Shown here: positions 33,371 through 42,770 of the stretch, one piece after another
Layout of the letters: each line of letters starts with the position of its first letter
How positions within the stretch are numbered: the first letter of the stretch is position 1
From: an uncultured Prevotella sp.
GTDB lineage: Bacteria; Bacteroidota; Bacteroidia; Bacteroidales; Bacteroidaceae
NCBI GenBank assembly: GCA_900540885.1
Contig: UQHJ01000004.1
Location: forward strand, 10,418-74,417
Direction: 5' to 3'
DNA length: 64,000 bases
Program-made: the position numbers and the translations under genes
The notes under the pieces: generated by a model
What the model was told of the DNA's origin: nothing
Database searches by the model: none
Seen by the model: only the letters and a program-made list of their open reading frames with translations

Positions 33371-36300
33371 ATGAAACGCATTCGTTTATCTCTTCTCTAT
33401 ATATGTATCCTCCAACTATTGTTCGCCCTTCCCACTCGAGCAGACGATACGCCCACGGCCGACGGACAATTAGACGGTCGTCGTACCATTTGGTACGACC
33501 GCGATCCGAATGAAAATCAACCCACGGTGAAGAATTGGCGCTACTTGACCAATCGACGAGCTTTAGTCGGTCGGGGGTGCTACGTTAACAAGTTGATAAG
33601 TGCAGTCGGTGTAGCCACTTGGGCCGATAGTTTGGGCAACGTGACGAATGAGGACTTGACCGATTATGCCACCTTCCCCGCTGTGCTCAAAGTTGGCGTA
33701 ACGGTCAATCCGATTGTGAGCGTGCGCGATAAAAACAATTATTATGGCGAGGGCACAGAGGCCGGTTTCTGTATTGTGGCCTCGTCGGGAAGCAGTGTGT
33801 TGTCACTCGATGTAGTGAAAGCGATGAGTTTGGTGTTCTATCGCGACGGCAAGTTGGGTAGCACAGTGCCCGTAGAGGAAGGTCAGAATGCCGGAGGCGT
33901 GAGTTTGACGCTGATCAAAGTGCCTGGCTCTGACGATGCTTGCATCTGCTTGACGGCTAAAGCAAAGGAGATATTTGACGAAGTCTGTCTGCAACCCTCA
34001 GGCGGTGTCAACCTCGACTTGGGTACAGCACTTAAAATAAAGTATGCCTTTGTGGGCAAAGAGAAGAATACCTATCTGACTGAGAACGATGTGAAAGCCT
34101 ATGGCGAGGCTGAGGGTACACCTGCCCCAGGGGCCTATATCAAGAAAGTCTCGGGCGAGAACCCCGTTCTGTTGGGTATTCCCTTCCCTTTAGTAAGCAG
34201 TGAAATAAAAAAGTTGGTAGACGATGACTTGACGAATGGTGCTGTAATTTCTCCAGTCGTAGGCTTGGTCTATATGGGAGGTGTGAAGATACAGACAGCT
34301 CCTGGTGGTGAACACGACACGGGACAGGAAGTGTTTCGTGCAGGGTCGGAAGTGGGCTTTAAGTATAAAAACGCGGCAGCATTGGACCTCACTCTCGGTT
34401 CGGCTATCAACATAGAGCTTTATAACCGCGACGGCAAGAAGATACAGACCGAAACGCTCTCAGCAGGTGTGCTCGGACTCGGAGTAGCCTCAGGAGGCGA
34501 CGGCACCGTTTCGATTTTGGCTAAACAAGACTTCTCAGGTGCGCGCATAGCCTTTTATGGCGGACTGAAGGTGGACTTAGGTGGTATGTTGGTTTATTAT
34601 GGTTTTGTAAAGGAAAAACCCGATGTTGACCACCATTGCGACATTCGTCCTACCCCCAATACGAATGTGTGTGACACGCAAACCTCCTTCCAACTCCACT
34701 CCAATCCTTCGCTATCGGTAGAGTGGACACTCGAACTCCAACCTAAAGGTGCTTCGGCTAAAGTTACCCCCTCTGGCTACGTAACGGGCATGAACGAACC
34801 GGGTGAATATACCTTCCGTGCCACCGCAGCCGATGGGTGTTACGACTTCGTCACGCTATCAGTAGGTACGGGGTTCAATCCCGATAAGACGGAGCACTGC
34901 GGAACGGACTTTGTCAATTTGGATGAGGCAGCGCAAGGTACGTATGAATTAATGGACAAGGTCATTCCCAATGGAACGGGATCTGCCATCTCTATATCAA
35001 ACCTTGAGAATGGACAGAACATCCTTGATAAGGATTATGGCAATTATGCAACGTATGTGGGCGGTTTCGCTTTGGCCAACAACTTGGCCATAGCTGGTGT
35101 GAAACGCACAGACGGCTTGATGTTTGATGGTGATAAAAAAGAGCAGCAAGCCGTGAATGTGGGCTTTGTCGTAGAGAGTGACAACGAGGTGATAGATGCC
35201 AAAGTGTTAGAGTTCTTCCAAATACGATGCTACAACGGCGATAAGGAAGTTTATCGCCATGTTATCACCGAGAGCAATGCTGTTGCGGCCGGTATCGGCA
35301 CCAGTTCAAAGACGCAAAAGGTGCGCTTTAGTATTCGTGTCGAACCGATAGGCAAAGATAACAAAACGATTAAGTTCGATCAAGTCGTACTGTGGAAGTC
35401 GGGCCTGTTGGATATAGGACTTTCAAAACTTAGGCTCTATTATGCCTTCCTTGAAGACGTTAACTCCCCTTGTGCTAATGCCTTGAGTTGTGGCGCTGTG
35501 GTGTTGAGCGATACGACGGGTACTACAATCAATGCCAATGCTTGTCAAATGGCAGCTGCCGTGCGTGTGGCGGGAGTTGACGACAACTTGAGTTGCTTCG
35601 TTGACGGTAATCTCCAAACGGCCATGACCATTGTCAGTTCGGCGGACGTAGGAGGCGGCTCTGTTATCGCTGTCAACATGGGACGCACGCTCGACTTTCG
35701 TCATCAGTTAGGCATTGTGGTCGACCAAAAGACCTATGCCTTAGGTGCATCCGTAGGTGGTTGGCTCACCGTTGAGACTTATTATAAGGGCAAAAAGACA
35801 GGCGATAAGTTTACTGATTGGAATGTATTAGGTGCCAATGTGGCGGGCTATGGCGAGAAGAGCCTTTTACTCATGCAACCCAAGAATGTGTATGACGAAG
35901 TGCGACTCACGATAGCAGGAGTCGTTTCGGCACTTGACATACAAAAGTTCTATGGCATCTTTATTCGTGGCGACATAGACAACGACGGCATACCCGACTG
36001 TAAAGACACCGAGTCGTGTAACTCAACGATTAAGAACATACAATTAAATCGCGTCTGTCAAAACGGAACGCTTACGATAAGCGGTGTTGGCACTTCAGCC
36101 ACTGACTATCGTATCGTGATGAAGGAACAAGACATTGATGATCGTTTCACCTCAGAAACGAATGGATCGTTTAGTCGCAGCTATACGATGAAGACGGCGG
36201 GGCGTTACTCCATGTTGTTCTACGACGCCAGTGGCAACTTGCTCAATAATGCGCCTTACACCGTTTCGCCCAACGTGACCACGTGGCGACGCGATGCCAA

Positions 36301-38074
36301 TAGCAGCGATTGGAATGAGTGGAACAATTGGACAGAGGGCTCGCCCTATTGCTGTACCGATGTCATTCTCCCTTCGCAAGCTGCGCGTTACCCTGTGTTA
36401 GAGGAATCTATCACGGCCGACAACGTAGACGAATACTGTTGTAATAACATTCATTTCGCCCCTGAGGCAGGTGTGGCAGGTACGTCCTTGCTCAATTATC
36501 ACCAAGCGTGGATAGAACACTCGTTTGTGCCCAATCGTTATTATTTGCTCTCTGCTACGCTGCAGAATACTTACTCGGGTGATTACTTCGTGCCACGTAG
36601 CATGAAGGGCGTACATACGGCCGATTACTTTACCGAATTGAATGACGAGACGTCACCCCAAAATCGTTTCAATCCGATCGTCTATCAGCGCCTTTGGGAT
36701 AAAACGGCCGTAGGACGCTTGGCCGATGGGATAATTACCGACATCAGCGTCGATGAGGCACATTGGAGTCACCACTTCAATCACTTGGCGCACAACTACA
36801 CGCTGGGCGAGGGTTTCTCACTCTGGGTGGACAACGACTCTTTGTCGGATAATACAGTATTCCGTTTTCGCTTGCCCAAGACGCATACGGCCTATACTTA
36901 TTACAACGACTTCGACCGTCAACCCATGAATGTGAGCGAAACAGGCTTGGTGCGCGACCATGTAGGACGCTTCATTTACGAACCACAAGACACTGTACCC
37001 CTTACCACTACATATACGGGCTATATCAATGGTGTGGAACAAACGCAGCAGCGCAGTGTCTACACACATGCCGTGACAACCGATGCGCCTTTGAGCATTC
37101 ACCTTACGGCCACCGATGCGACCCCGTTCTTCTTAGTGGGCAATCCCTTCCAAAGTTACCTCGACGTGTCGGCCTTCTTAGCCGCCAACCCAGCGGTGAA
37201 AACCGTTAAGACGTATGACGGCAATACGATCAACACGGCCGTAAAGGCTGACGGAGAGTTGATAACGTGTGGCGCAGCCAGCACGATCGCCCCCGCAGAA
37301 GCCTTCTTTGTAGAACTATCGACAGCTGCCACCGATTGCACTTTACAGTTCGCTCCCCAGATGTTTTCGGGCAATGCCTCTACCACTACGACTACGCAAA
37401 GCAAGGTGCGTGGCTTGCGTTTAACAGCCATTGCTCCCAATGGTGTGAAAGCTTCTACCTTATTGCTCGAAGATTCGACTCAGAGCAATATAACTTCTTC
37501 CACCTTGTTTGATGCTGAGGCCAAGCCCCAACTATCATTATTTAGTATAGACGAGACGCTGCAGCCCTTCGACGTGGCTCAAGTGTCAACAAAGACGGAG
37601 CGTATTCCTTTAGGCATATATGCTGCTGATTGCGATTCTTTAACCCTTGAGGCTGAGAGCATAGGTGGTATGCAACTATCAGACTATCAACTGATAGATA
37701 CAAAAGTAAATGTGCAGCAGCCTCTGCAGTGTACGCAGTCTTTGTCCTTCAAAGGCTCCTCTGTTGTACTCAATCGTTTTGTATTGCAACGAAAGCCATC
37801 GGTAGTGAATAGCATAGTAGCGCCTACAAACGAGAAGAAGACCTCCTCTCTCCAACTCTCTGTATCGCATCGTGTGCTCTCTCTCTCACTTCCTGAAGTA
37901 TCAGATCAGCGCATTCAGCAAATCACACTTTACGATGTCACAGGCCGTCTGTTGTCGACGGCTCGGTATGATTGCGTTCACGCGCTCACCATGCCTTGTC
38001 CCGCAGGACTTCTCATTCTCCGTGTTACACTGTCAAATGGACAAGACCAAACCCTCCGCCTTTGGGTAGAGTGA
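33371..38074 (+). CDS. Large T9SS-tailed adhesin of the fimbrial locus
   Basis: 1567 residues with a cleavable signal peptide (ALPTRA, about residue 24). Four diverged beta-rich repeats of about 130-150 residues are recognisable; each ends with a similar strand (KIKYAFVGK, LVYYGFVKE, RLYYAFLED, KFYGIFIRG). Between the second and third is an Ig-like segment (PSLSVEWTLELQPKG). Residues of about 867-880 (GDIDNDGIPDCKD) form a thrombospondin type 3-like calcium motif. WNEWNNWTEG and TDVILPSQAARYPVL follow, common in T9SS cargo. The last 80 residues are a type A sorting domain (ITLYDVTGRLLS, LTMPCPAGLLILRV, LRLWVE). A tip-adhesin role like Mfa5 of Porphyromonas is inferred from locus position; no von Willebrand A domain was seen. 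Confidence 0.82.
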   Translation: MKRIRLSLLYICILQLLFALPTRADDTPTADGQLDGRRTIWYDRDPNENQPTVKNWRYLTNRRALVGRGCYVNKLISAVGVATWADSLGNVTNEDLTDYATFPAVLKVGVTVNPIVSVRDKNNYYGEGTEAGFCIVASSGSSVLSLDVVKAMSLVFYRDGKLGSTVPVEEGQNAGGVSLTLIKVPGSDDACICLTAKAKEIFDEVCLQPSGGVNLDLGTALKIKYAFVGKEKNTYLTENDVKAYGEAEGTPAPGAYIKKVSGENPVLLGIPFPLVSSEIKKLVDDDLTNGAVISPVVGLVYMGGVKIQTAPGGEHDTGQEVFRAGSEVGFKYKNAAALDLTLGSAINIELYNRDGKKIQTETLSAGVLGLGVASGGDGTVSILAKQDFSGARIAFYGGLKVDLGGMLVYYGFVKEKPDVDHHCDIRPTPNTNVCDTQTSFQLHSNPSLSVEWTLELQPKGASAKVTPSGYVTGMNEPGEYTFRATAADGCYDFVTLSVGTGFNPDKTEHCGTDFVNLDEAAQGTYELMDKVIPNGTGSAISISNLENGQNILDKDYGNYATYVGGFALANNLAIAGVKRTDGLMFDGDKKEQQAVNVGFVVESDNEVIDAKVLEFFQIRCYNGDKEVYRHVITESNAVAAGIGTSSKTQKVRFSIRVEPIGKDNKTIKFDQVVLWKSGLLDIGLSKLRLYYAFLEDVNSPCANALSCGAVVLSDTTGTTINANACQMAAAVRVAGVDDNLSCFVDGNLQTAMTIVSSADVGGGSVIAVNMGRTLDFRHQLGIVVDQKTYALGASVGGWLTVETYYKGKKTGDKFTDWNVLGANVAGYGEKSLLLMQPKNVYDEVRLTIAGVVSALDIQKFYGIFIRGDIDNDGIPDCKDTESCNSTIKNIQLNRVCQNGTLTISGVGTSATDYRIVMKEQDIDDRFTSETNGSFSRSYTMKTAGRYSMLFYDASGNLLNNAPYTVSPNVTTWRRDANSSDWNEWNNWTEGSPYCCTDVILPSQAARYPVLEESITADNVDEYCCNNIHFAPEAGVAGTSLLNYHQAWIEHSFVPNRYYLLSATLQNTYSGDYFVPRSMKGVHTADYFTELNDETSPQNRFNPIVYQRLWDKTAVGRLADGIITDISVDEAHWSHHFNHLAHNYTLGEGFSLWVDNDSLSDNTVFRFRLPKTHTAYTYYNDFDRQPMNVSETGLVRDHVGRFIYEPQDTVPLTTTYTGYINGVEQTQQRSVYTHAVTTDAPLSIHLTATDATPFFLVGNPFQSYLDVSAFLAANPAVKTVKTYDGNTINTAVKADGELITCGAASTIAPAEAFFVELSTAATDCTLQFAPQMFSGNASTTTTTQSKVRGLRLTAIAPNGVKASTLLLEDSTQSNITSSTLFDAEAKPQLSLFSIDETLQPFDVAQVSTKTERIPLGIYAADCDSLTLEAESIGGMQLSDYQLIDTKVNVQQPLQCTQSLSFKGSSVVLNRFVLQRKPSVVNSIVAPTNEKKTSSLQLSVSHRVLSLSLPEVSDQRIQQITLYDVTGRLLSTARYDCVHALTMPCPAGLLILRVTLSNGQDQTLRLWVE

Positions 38075-38075
38075 G

Positions 38076-38269
38076 AAAAATAAACTGCAATTTATCTGCC
38101 TAATTGGGGGCGGGCTAATTGGGGGGCGGGTTTTTAACCCGCGGCAGCAGCAGAATGTTATGTATGTTCTCGCGCTAAGCGACTATAAGTAAACATTTAC
38201 AACATTCTGCTGCTGCCGCGGGTTAAAAACCCGCCCCCCAATTAGGCAGATAAATTGCAGTTTATTTTT
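38076..38269. repeat. Complete intergenic palindrome of the AAACTGCAATTT family (element D)
   Basis: It starts two bases after the adhesin stop codon. The outermost arms AAAAATAAACTGCAATTT and AAATTGCAGTTTATTTTT are reverse complements, followed inward by ATCTGCCTAATTGGGGG, the CGGGTTTTTAACCCGCGG block and GCAGCAGCAGAATGTT with its complement. The centre holds CGCTAAGCG. The left arm again has a duplicated CTAATTGGGGG(G)CGGG unit. It is closely related to element B. Lying between convergent genes, with A-run and T-run ends, it probably acts as a bidirectional terminator. Confidence 0.88.
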
Positions 38270-38297
38270 TATTAAAGGGGCTCATATAACTAACATA

Positions 38298-38909
38298 TTA
38301 TATGTTACCATTAAAAGGCAATGGCTCTTCACCTAATCCTGCAAACGAGCGGCGGTGGTAGGGCGTAAGGCCATGAAGTGCAATGCCTTGACGATGTTCC
38401 TTGGTGGGGTAGCCCGCATTGTGGTTCCAACCGTAGTAGGGATAAGACTTGTGCAACTCAGCCATGTAATCATCACGATAGGTCTTGGCAAGGATAGAGG
38501 CCGCAGCAATAGAGAGGTATTTGCCGTCGCCCTTGACAATCGTTTCGTAGGGTACGTCGTGGTAGGGCTTAAAGCGGTTACCGTCGACGATAACAAATTC
38601 GGGACGTACCTGTAGCTGATCGAGTGCACGGTGCATGGCCAATATGGAGGCATTGAGTATGTTGATGTGGTCAATCTCTTCGGGTGTCACCACGCCCACG
38701 GCCCACGCCAAAGCATCGCGTTCGATTACCTCACGCAAGGCATAGCGGCGCTTGGCGGAGAGTTGCTTAGAGTCGTTGAGTAGCTCGTTCTCGTAGTTAG
38801 GCGGAAAGATAACGGCAGCGGCATAAACGCTGCCAGCTAAACAACCACGTCCAGCCTCGTCGCAGCCCGCTTCAATAAGTCCGTCTTGATTGTATCTGGT
38901 AGCAAGCAT
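38298..38909 (-). CDS. rnhB: Ribonuclease HII
   Basis: Removes ribonucleotides and RNA primers from RNA/DNA hybrids; 203 residues. Catalytic acidic residues are in the opening GCDEAGRGCLAG and in FVIVDGNRF, with the substrate-sensing region KGDGKYLSIAAASILAKTYRD and the C-terminal GYPTKEHRQGI typical of the family. It is 5 bases after sufS on the same strand, so it is likely the end of the suf transcript. Its 3' end faces the palindromic element D. Confidence 0.95.
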   Translation of the reverse strand: MLATRYNQDGLIEAGCDEAGRGCLAGSVYAAAVIFPPNYENELLNDSKQLSAKRRYALREVIERDALAWAVGVVTPEEIDHINILNASILAMHRALDQLQVRPEFVIVDGNRFKPYHDVPYETIVKGDGKYLSIAAASILAKTYRDDYMAELHKSYPYYGWNHNAGYPTKEHRQGIALHGLTPYHRRSFAGLGEEPLPFNGNI

Positions 38910-38914
38910 AAGGT

Positions 38915-40129
38915 TTAGAACATTTTGCGCACGCGGTCAATGCCTGCCACAAGGGTGTCTATCTCCTCACGTGTATTGTAAAGGGCAAACGAGGCGCGTG
39001 CCATGCCCTCCACACCGCAGCGCTGCATGAGTGGTTGCGCACAGTGATGCCCCGTGCGAATGGCTATGCCTAAGCGGTCGAGTAGGGTGCCGAGGTCGAG
39101 TGGGTGAATATTGCCAACGTTGAATGATATGACGGCATCCTTTTCGGCTGCTGTGCCATAGAGGTGTATATCGGGAATGGTAGCCATCTGTTCCATGGCA
39201 TACTGTGTGAGCATACGTTCGTGGGCGTGAATGTTGTCAATGCCCAACGCGTTAACGTAGTCGAGTGCCGTGGCCAAAGCGTGGCTACCTACATAGTCAG
39301 GTGTGCCAGCCTCAAACTTAAAGGGAAGGCGCTCGTAGGTAGTCTTCTCAAACGTGACGCGGGCTATCATCTCGCCGCCGCCTTGATAAGGTGGCAACTG
39401 TTCAAGTAAGTCTTCACGGCCGTAGAGCACGCCTATGCCTGTTGGACCGTAGACTTTGTGTCCGCTGAACACTAAGAAGTCGCAGTTGAGCTCTTGCACG
39501 TCCACCTTAAAGTGAGGCACACTCTGTGCGCCGTCCACCAAGAAGTGCGCACCATGTGCGTGTGCTACCTCAGCCATTTGCTTCACAGGATTAATCGTAC
39601 CCAAAACGTTGCTCACTTGCGCTACGCATACCAATCGCGTGCGAGACGTAAAGAGACGCTCGTAAGCCTCGAGGTCGAGTTCGCCAGCATCGTTCATCGG
39701 TATGACCTTGATTACAATTCCCTTGCGGTCACGTAAGAGTTGCCAAGGAACGATGTCGCTATGGTGTTCCATGACCGATACGATGACTTCGTCGCCTTCG
39801 TGCAGAAAAGCCTCACCATAGGAGTAAGCTACGAGGTTGAGGCTCTCGGTGGTGCCACGCGTAAAGATGACCTCAGCCGTCGTGCGTGCGTTGATGAATT
39901 GACGCACCGTTTCACGTGCGGCCTCATGCAAGTCAGTAGCTTGTTGTGAAAGGTAGTGAACGCCACGGTGTACGTTAGCGTTCACCGAATAATATTCATT
40001 GGCAATCGCCTCAACCACGCTGCGCGGCTTTTGCGTCGTAGCAGCGTTGTCAAGGTAAACCAGCGGACGCTTGTACACCTCGCGTCCTAATATCGGGAAG
40101 TCCTTGCGGACGGTTTCAATATCGTACAT
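38915..40129 (-). CDS. sufS: SufS-type cysteine desulfurase
   Basis: Releases sulfur from cysteine for Fe-S cluster assembly; 404 residues, group II desulfurase. Visible are YLDNAATTQKP at the start, the PLP-lysine region FSGHKVYGPTGIGVLYG, the His of MEHHSDIVPW, and the catalytic Cys in RTGHHCAQPLM. ATG 40129 is chosen over the six-codon longer frame because MYDIETVRKDFPIL is the family start. It follows two tiny membrane-protein genes and sufD. Confidence 0.95.
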   Translation of the reverse strand: MYDIETVRKDFPILGREVYKRPLVYLDNAATTQKPRSVVEAIANEYYSVNANVHRGVHYLSQQATDLHEAARETVRQFINARTTAEVIFTRGTTESLNLVAYSYGEAFLHEGDEVIVSVMEHHSDIVPWQLLRDRKGIVIKVIPMNDAGELDLEAYERLFTSRTRLVCVAQVSNVLGTINPVKQMAEVAHAHGAHFLVDGAQSVPHFKVDVQELNCDFLVFSGHKVYGPTGIGVLYGREDLLEQLPPYQGGGEMIARVTFEKTTYERLPFKFEAGTPDYVGSHALATALDYVNALGIDNIHAHERMLTQYAMEQMATIPDIHLYGTAAEKDAVISFNVGNIHPLDLGTLLDRLGIAIRTGHHCAQPLMQRCGVEGMARASFALYNTREEIDTLVAGIDRVRKMF

Positions 40130-40157
40130 AGATGATAAGACTCTCAAATCTTCGTGC

Positions 40158-40277
40158 TTATTTAGATGCTCTTTTTTGAGCCTCTTTCGCCTTCTTGTTG
40201 TCTTGGTGAATTAAGAAGACTGCCCATGCGGCAATAATGCCAACTCCAACGAAAGATGCTATGATTTGTGCTGACAT
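40158..40277 (-). CDS. Small membrane protein (39 residues) between sufD and sufS
   Basis: An ORF of 40 codons including stop, starting ATG 40277. It encodes one hydrophobic helix (IIASFVGVGIIAAWAVFLI) followed by a lysine-rich tail (NKKAKEAQKRASK), a normal type of single-pass small protein with a cytosolic positive tail. It lies 4 bases after the 60-residue small protein and 28 bases before sufS, in operon-like spacing. I do not recognise a family, and no function is assigned. Confidence 0.6.
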   Translation of the reverse strand: MSAQIIASFVGVGIIAAWAVFLIHQDNKKAKEAQKRASK

Positions 40278-40281
40278 AATT

Positions 40282-40464
40282 TTATTTGTTTTTATTGTTT
40301 TTGAATAGGAAGTAACTTACAACTGTTAAAAAACAAATTAGCAATATGGCAGTAATGTAAATTGCCCAATTATTTTCTAATCCAGAGAATAAACCGCTAA
40401 TGATGATAGCTGTTAATATGTATTTGACCAAATCCAAACACAACTTTGCCAATTCCTTACGCAT
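40282..40464 (-). CDS. Small two-helix membrane protein (60 residues, possibly DUF6722)
   Basis: 60 residues: MRKELAKLCLDLVKYILTA opens an N-terminal helix that runs into a hydrophobic segment, then GLENNW, then a second hydrophobic helix (IYITAILLICFLTVVSYFLF) and a basic tail. It resembles the small Bacteroides proteins filed as DUF6722, from memory and without a search. It sits 12 bases after sufD, 4 bases before the 39-residue ORF. A link to Fe-S assembly is only by position. Confidence 0.65.
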   Translation of the reverse strand: MRKELAKLCLDLVKYILTAIIISGLFSGLENNWAIYITAILLICFLTVVSYFLFKNNKNK

Positions 40465-40476
40465 TTTACTTTCTCT

Positions 40477-41859
40477 TTACTTTTTAGCGCAGCCTTTGCA
40501 GCCGTGGCAACCTTGGCCTAACTCCTTGCGGAAACGGAGATCAACGAGGTGTGAGAGACGGTCGTGTAAGTGCTCAATGTCAACGTGGCGCAATACATCG
40601 TTGATGAAAGCGTGTTGCAACATGAGCCGCGCTTCAGCTTCAGAAATGCCGCGTTGACGCATATAGAATAGTGCACCTTCATCTAACTTACCAATTGTAG
40701 AGCCGTGGTTACACTTCACATCGTCGGCATAAATCTCCAACATCGGTTGGCTAAAGGCACGAGCCGTCGGGGTGACACAAATGTTGGCATTCGTCTGTTC
40801 TGAAGCCGTCTGTTGTGCCCCAGGAGCTACGTAGACCTTGCCCGCGAAGGCACCATTGCTCTGTCCGTCAAGTACGTACTTATAGAGCATGTCGCTCGTA
40901 CATTTGGGCGAGAGGTGTTCTACCAAGATGTTGTTGTCAACGCGTTGCTTGTCGTCTGCAATCACCGCACCATAAAGTTCGGTGGTGGCCTCTTCACCAC
41001 GTAGGCGCACGTCCAAGCGGTTGCGGCTCTTGCCACAAGTCAAGACAATGCCATCGTAGCTTATGCGGCTTTGGGCAGCCTGCTCAACATAAAGCGTAGA
41101 GAAACGCGTCGTATTGTCGTTCGTCTCTTCAATGCTGTAAAGGTTGAGTTTCGCCCCCTCTTCAGCATAGGCCTCGATTACTTGTGTGGTGAGGTAGTGA
41201 CTGTCACCTTCAGCGTGGTCGCAAAAGAGAACAGATCCCTTTGCTCCTTCTTCGGCTACAACGATAATACGGCGCACACACATCATGTCCATGCGTGCAG
41301 CAGCCACGTTTACCACTTGAATAGGAGCTTTCAGTTCAGTGCCTTTGGGCAGGTAGATGAGCAGTCCGTCTTGTGCCAAAAGAGTGTTGAGCAGGGTGAC
41401 GCCGTCATGCCCTGTTTTAAAATCGCGGTCGTTGGCAGCGGCTTGGTTGTAGTACTTCTCTAACAGGTCGGCACGCCCCATAGTCGCTGCTTGGCGGAAG
41501 GAAGTAATGATGACTCCTTCGGGCAGTAAGGCGCGTGCACTTTGTGGTGCGTCGCAAGGCACATCGTTCACGACAAAAAAGAGCGATGTACTCAAGTTCG
41601 GCACATTACATTTATATACCTCGTAAGGGTCAACGTTAGAGGGCGTGCGGCGTAAGTTAAGTCCGTAGTCAGGGGCAAAGGCCTCTTCCGCATCGGTGTA
41701 CTTATAGCGTTCTTCCTTATGTGAGGGGAGACCTTGCTCTTCGAGCAGTGCGGCAGCCGCCTCGCGTTGCTGGTTCATCACCTCAGTGCTGCCGTCGTTC
41801 ACCATGTCGCGGTGGGCACGATATAGGTCGATGTATTGTTTGTGGCTCTGCTTCATCAT
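40477..41859 (-). CDS. sufD: Fe-S cluster assembly protein SufD
   Basis: 460 residues. SufD partners SufB and SufC in the scaffold complex that builds Fe-S clusters. An N-terminal helical domain (RYKYTDAEEAF) is followed by the right-handed beta-helix core (VVAEEGAKGSVLFCDHAEGDSHY, ARISYDGIVLTCGKSRNRLDV-type, YADDVKCNHGSTIGKLDEGALFYMRQRGI), the latter a highly conserved SufB/D signature. It ends with a Cys-rich GCHGCKGCAKK tail. The start overlaps the sufC stop by one base. MM at the start leaves 41859 or 41856 as options. Confidence 0.94.
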   Translation of the reverse strand: MMKQSHKQYIDLYRAHRDMVNDGSTEVMNQQREAAAALLEEQGLPSHKEERYKYTDAEEAFAPDYGLNLRRTPSNVDPYEVYKCNVPNLSTSLFFVVNDVPCDAPQSARALLPEGVIITSFRQAATMGRADLLEKYYNQAAANDRDFKTGHDGVTLLNTLLAQDGLLIYLPKGTELKAPIQVVNVAAARMDMMCVRRIIVVAEEGAKGSVLFCDHAEGDSHYLTTQVIEAYAEEGAKLNLYSIEETNDNTTRFSTLYVEQAAQSRISYDGIVLTCGKSRNRLDVRLRGEEATTELYGAVIADDKQRVDNNILVEHLSPKCTSDMLYKYVLDGQSNGAFAGKVYVAPGAQQTASEQTNANICVTPTARAFSQPMLEIYADDVKCNHGSTIGKLDEGALFYMRQRGISEAEARLMLQHAFINDVLRHVDIEHLHDRLSHLVDLRFRKELGQGCHGCKGCAKK

Positions 41860-42614
41860 TATGCCTCCTCAATGCTATTAACAATCCAGTCGAAGCCTTT
41901 CTCCTCAATGTCGTAACCCAATTGAGCCGTTCCTTCTTTTACTACGCGGCCTTTAACGAGCACGTGTACAAAGTCGGGTTTCAAATAATCGAGCATGCGC
42001 TGATAGTGTGTAATCACCATTGCACTCGTCTTCGGTGTGCGAAGCATGTTAAAGCCTTCAGCCACAATGCGCAGTGCGTCAACGTCAAGGCCAGAGTCCG
42101 TCTCGTCAAGGATAGAGAAGAGAGGTTCAAGCACAGCCATTTGGAAGATTTCGTTGCGCTTACGTTCACCACCCGAAAAGCCCTCGTTTACGCCACGGCT
42201 CATAAAGTGAGCATCAAGTCCTACGAGTTTGCGCTTCTCCTTTAGCAACTTTAGAAATTCGCTAGCGGCAATCGGTTCTTGGCCGAAGTATTTGCGCTTT
42301 GCATTCAAGGCAGCGCGCATAAAGTTTGTCATCGACACACCTGGAATTTCAGTAGGAGCTTGGAATGACATGAATATACCCTCGTGGGCACGGTCTTCGG
42401 GTGGAAGTGCCAAAAGGTCTTTGCCATTAAAGGTAATAGAGCCTTCTGTTACTTCATATTTGGGATTGCCCACGAGTACATTGCTCAGTGTACTCTTACC
42501 CGAACCATTTGGGCCCATGAGTACGTGTACTTCACCGTCGCGGATAGTGAGGTTAACACCGCGAAGAATTTCCTTGCCTTCAACTGAGGCGTGTAGATTT
42601 TTTATTTCAAGCAT
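41859..42614 (-). CDS. sufC: Fe-S cluster assembly ATPase SufC
   Basis: 251 residues, the ABC-type ATPase of the SUF scaffold. Walker A is MGPNGSGKSTLS, the signature is GFSGGERKRNE, Walker B is FSILDETDSGLDVDAL, and the switch His is in VITHYQR. It is the first gene of sufC-sufD-small ORFs-sufS-rnhB. sufB, which normally precedes sufC in Bacteroidales suf operons, is not next to it in the window: upstream is a 441-base gap and then divergent murG. Confidence 0.96.
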   Translation of the reverse strand: MLEIKNLHASVEGKEILRGVNLTIRDGEVHVLMGPNGSGKSTLSNVLVGNPKYEVTEGSITFNGKDLLALPPEDRAHEGIFMSFQAPTEIPGVSMTNFMRAALNAKRKYFGQEPIAASEFLKLLKEKRKLVGLDAHFMSRGVNEGFSGGERKRNEIFQMAVLEPLFSILDETDSGLDVDALRIVAEGFNMLRTPKTSAMVITHYQRMLDYLKPDFVHVLVKGRVVKEGTAQLGYDIEEKGFDWIVNSIEEA

Positions 42615-42708
42615 CGTTGTGTAAGTGTCGAGGTTTGTGTTGATATGAGTATGTACGCAAGTGTGCGTAACATTTATAAAGGCCTAATTAAAGCCTACTT
42701 TATCGCTA

Positions 42709-42770
42709 CAAAAGTACTAAGAAATGCTGAATTTAGCAACAAAGCGTGTTTTACGTAACACGCTTTGTTG
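42709..42770 (-). promoter_or_regulatory. sufC -7 box TACTTTTG with a 14-bp inverted repeat at the -33 region
   Basis: The minus strand of 42709-42716 reads TACTTTTG, a match to TAnnTTTG. The upstream TTTG (complement of CAAA at 42740-42743) is 23 bases away and lies in an inverted repeat CAACAAAGCGTGTT (42737-42750) / AACACGCTTTGTTG (42757-42770). The repeat could be an operator for the suf operon or a structural remnant. The remaining 42615-43055 gap shows nothing else beyond the murG promoter. Confidence 0.45.
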
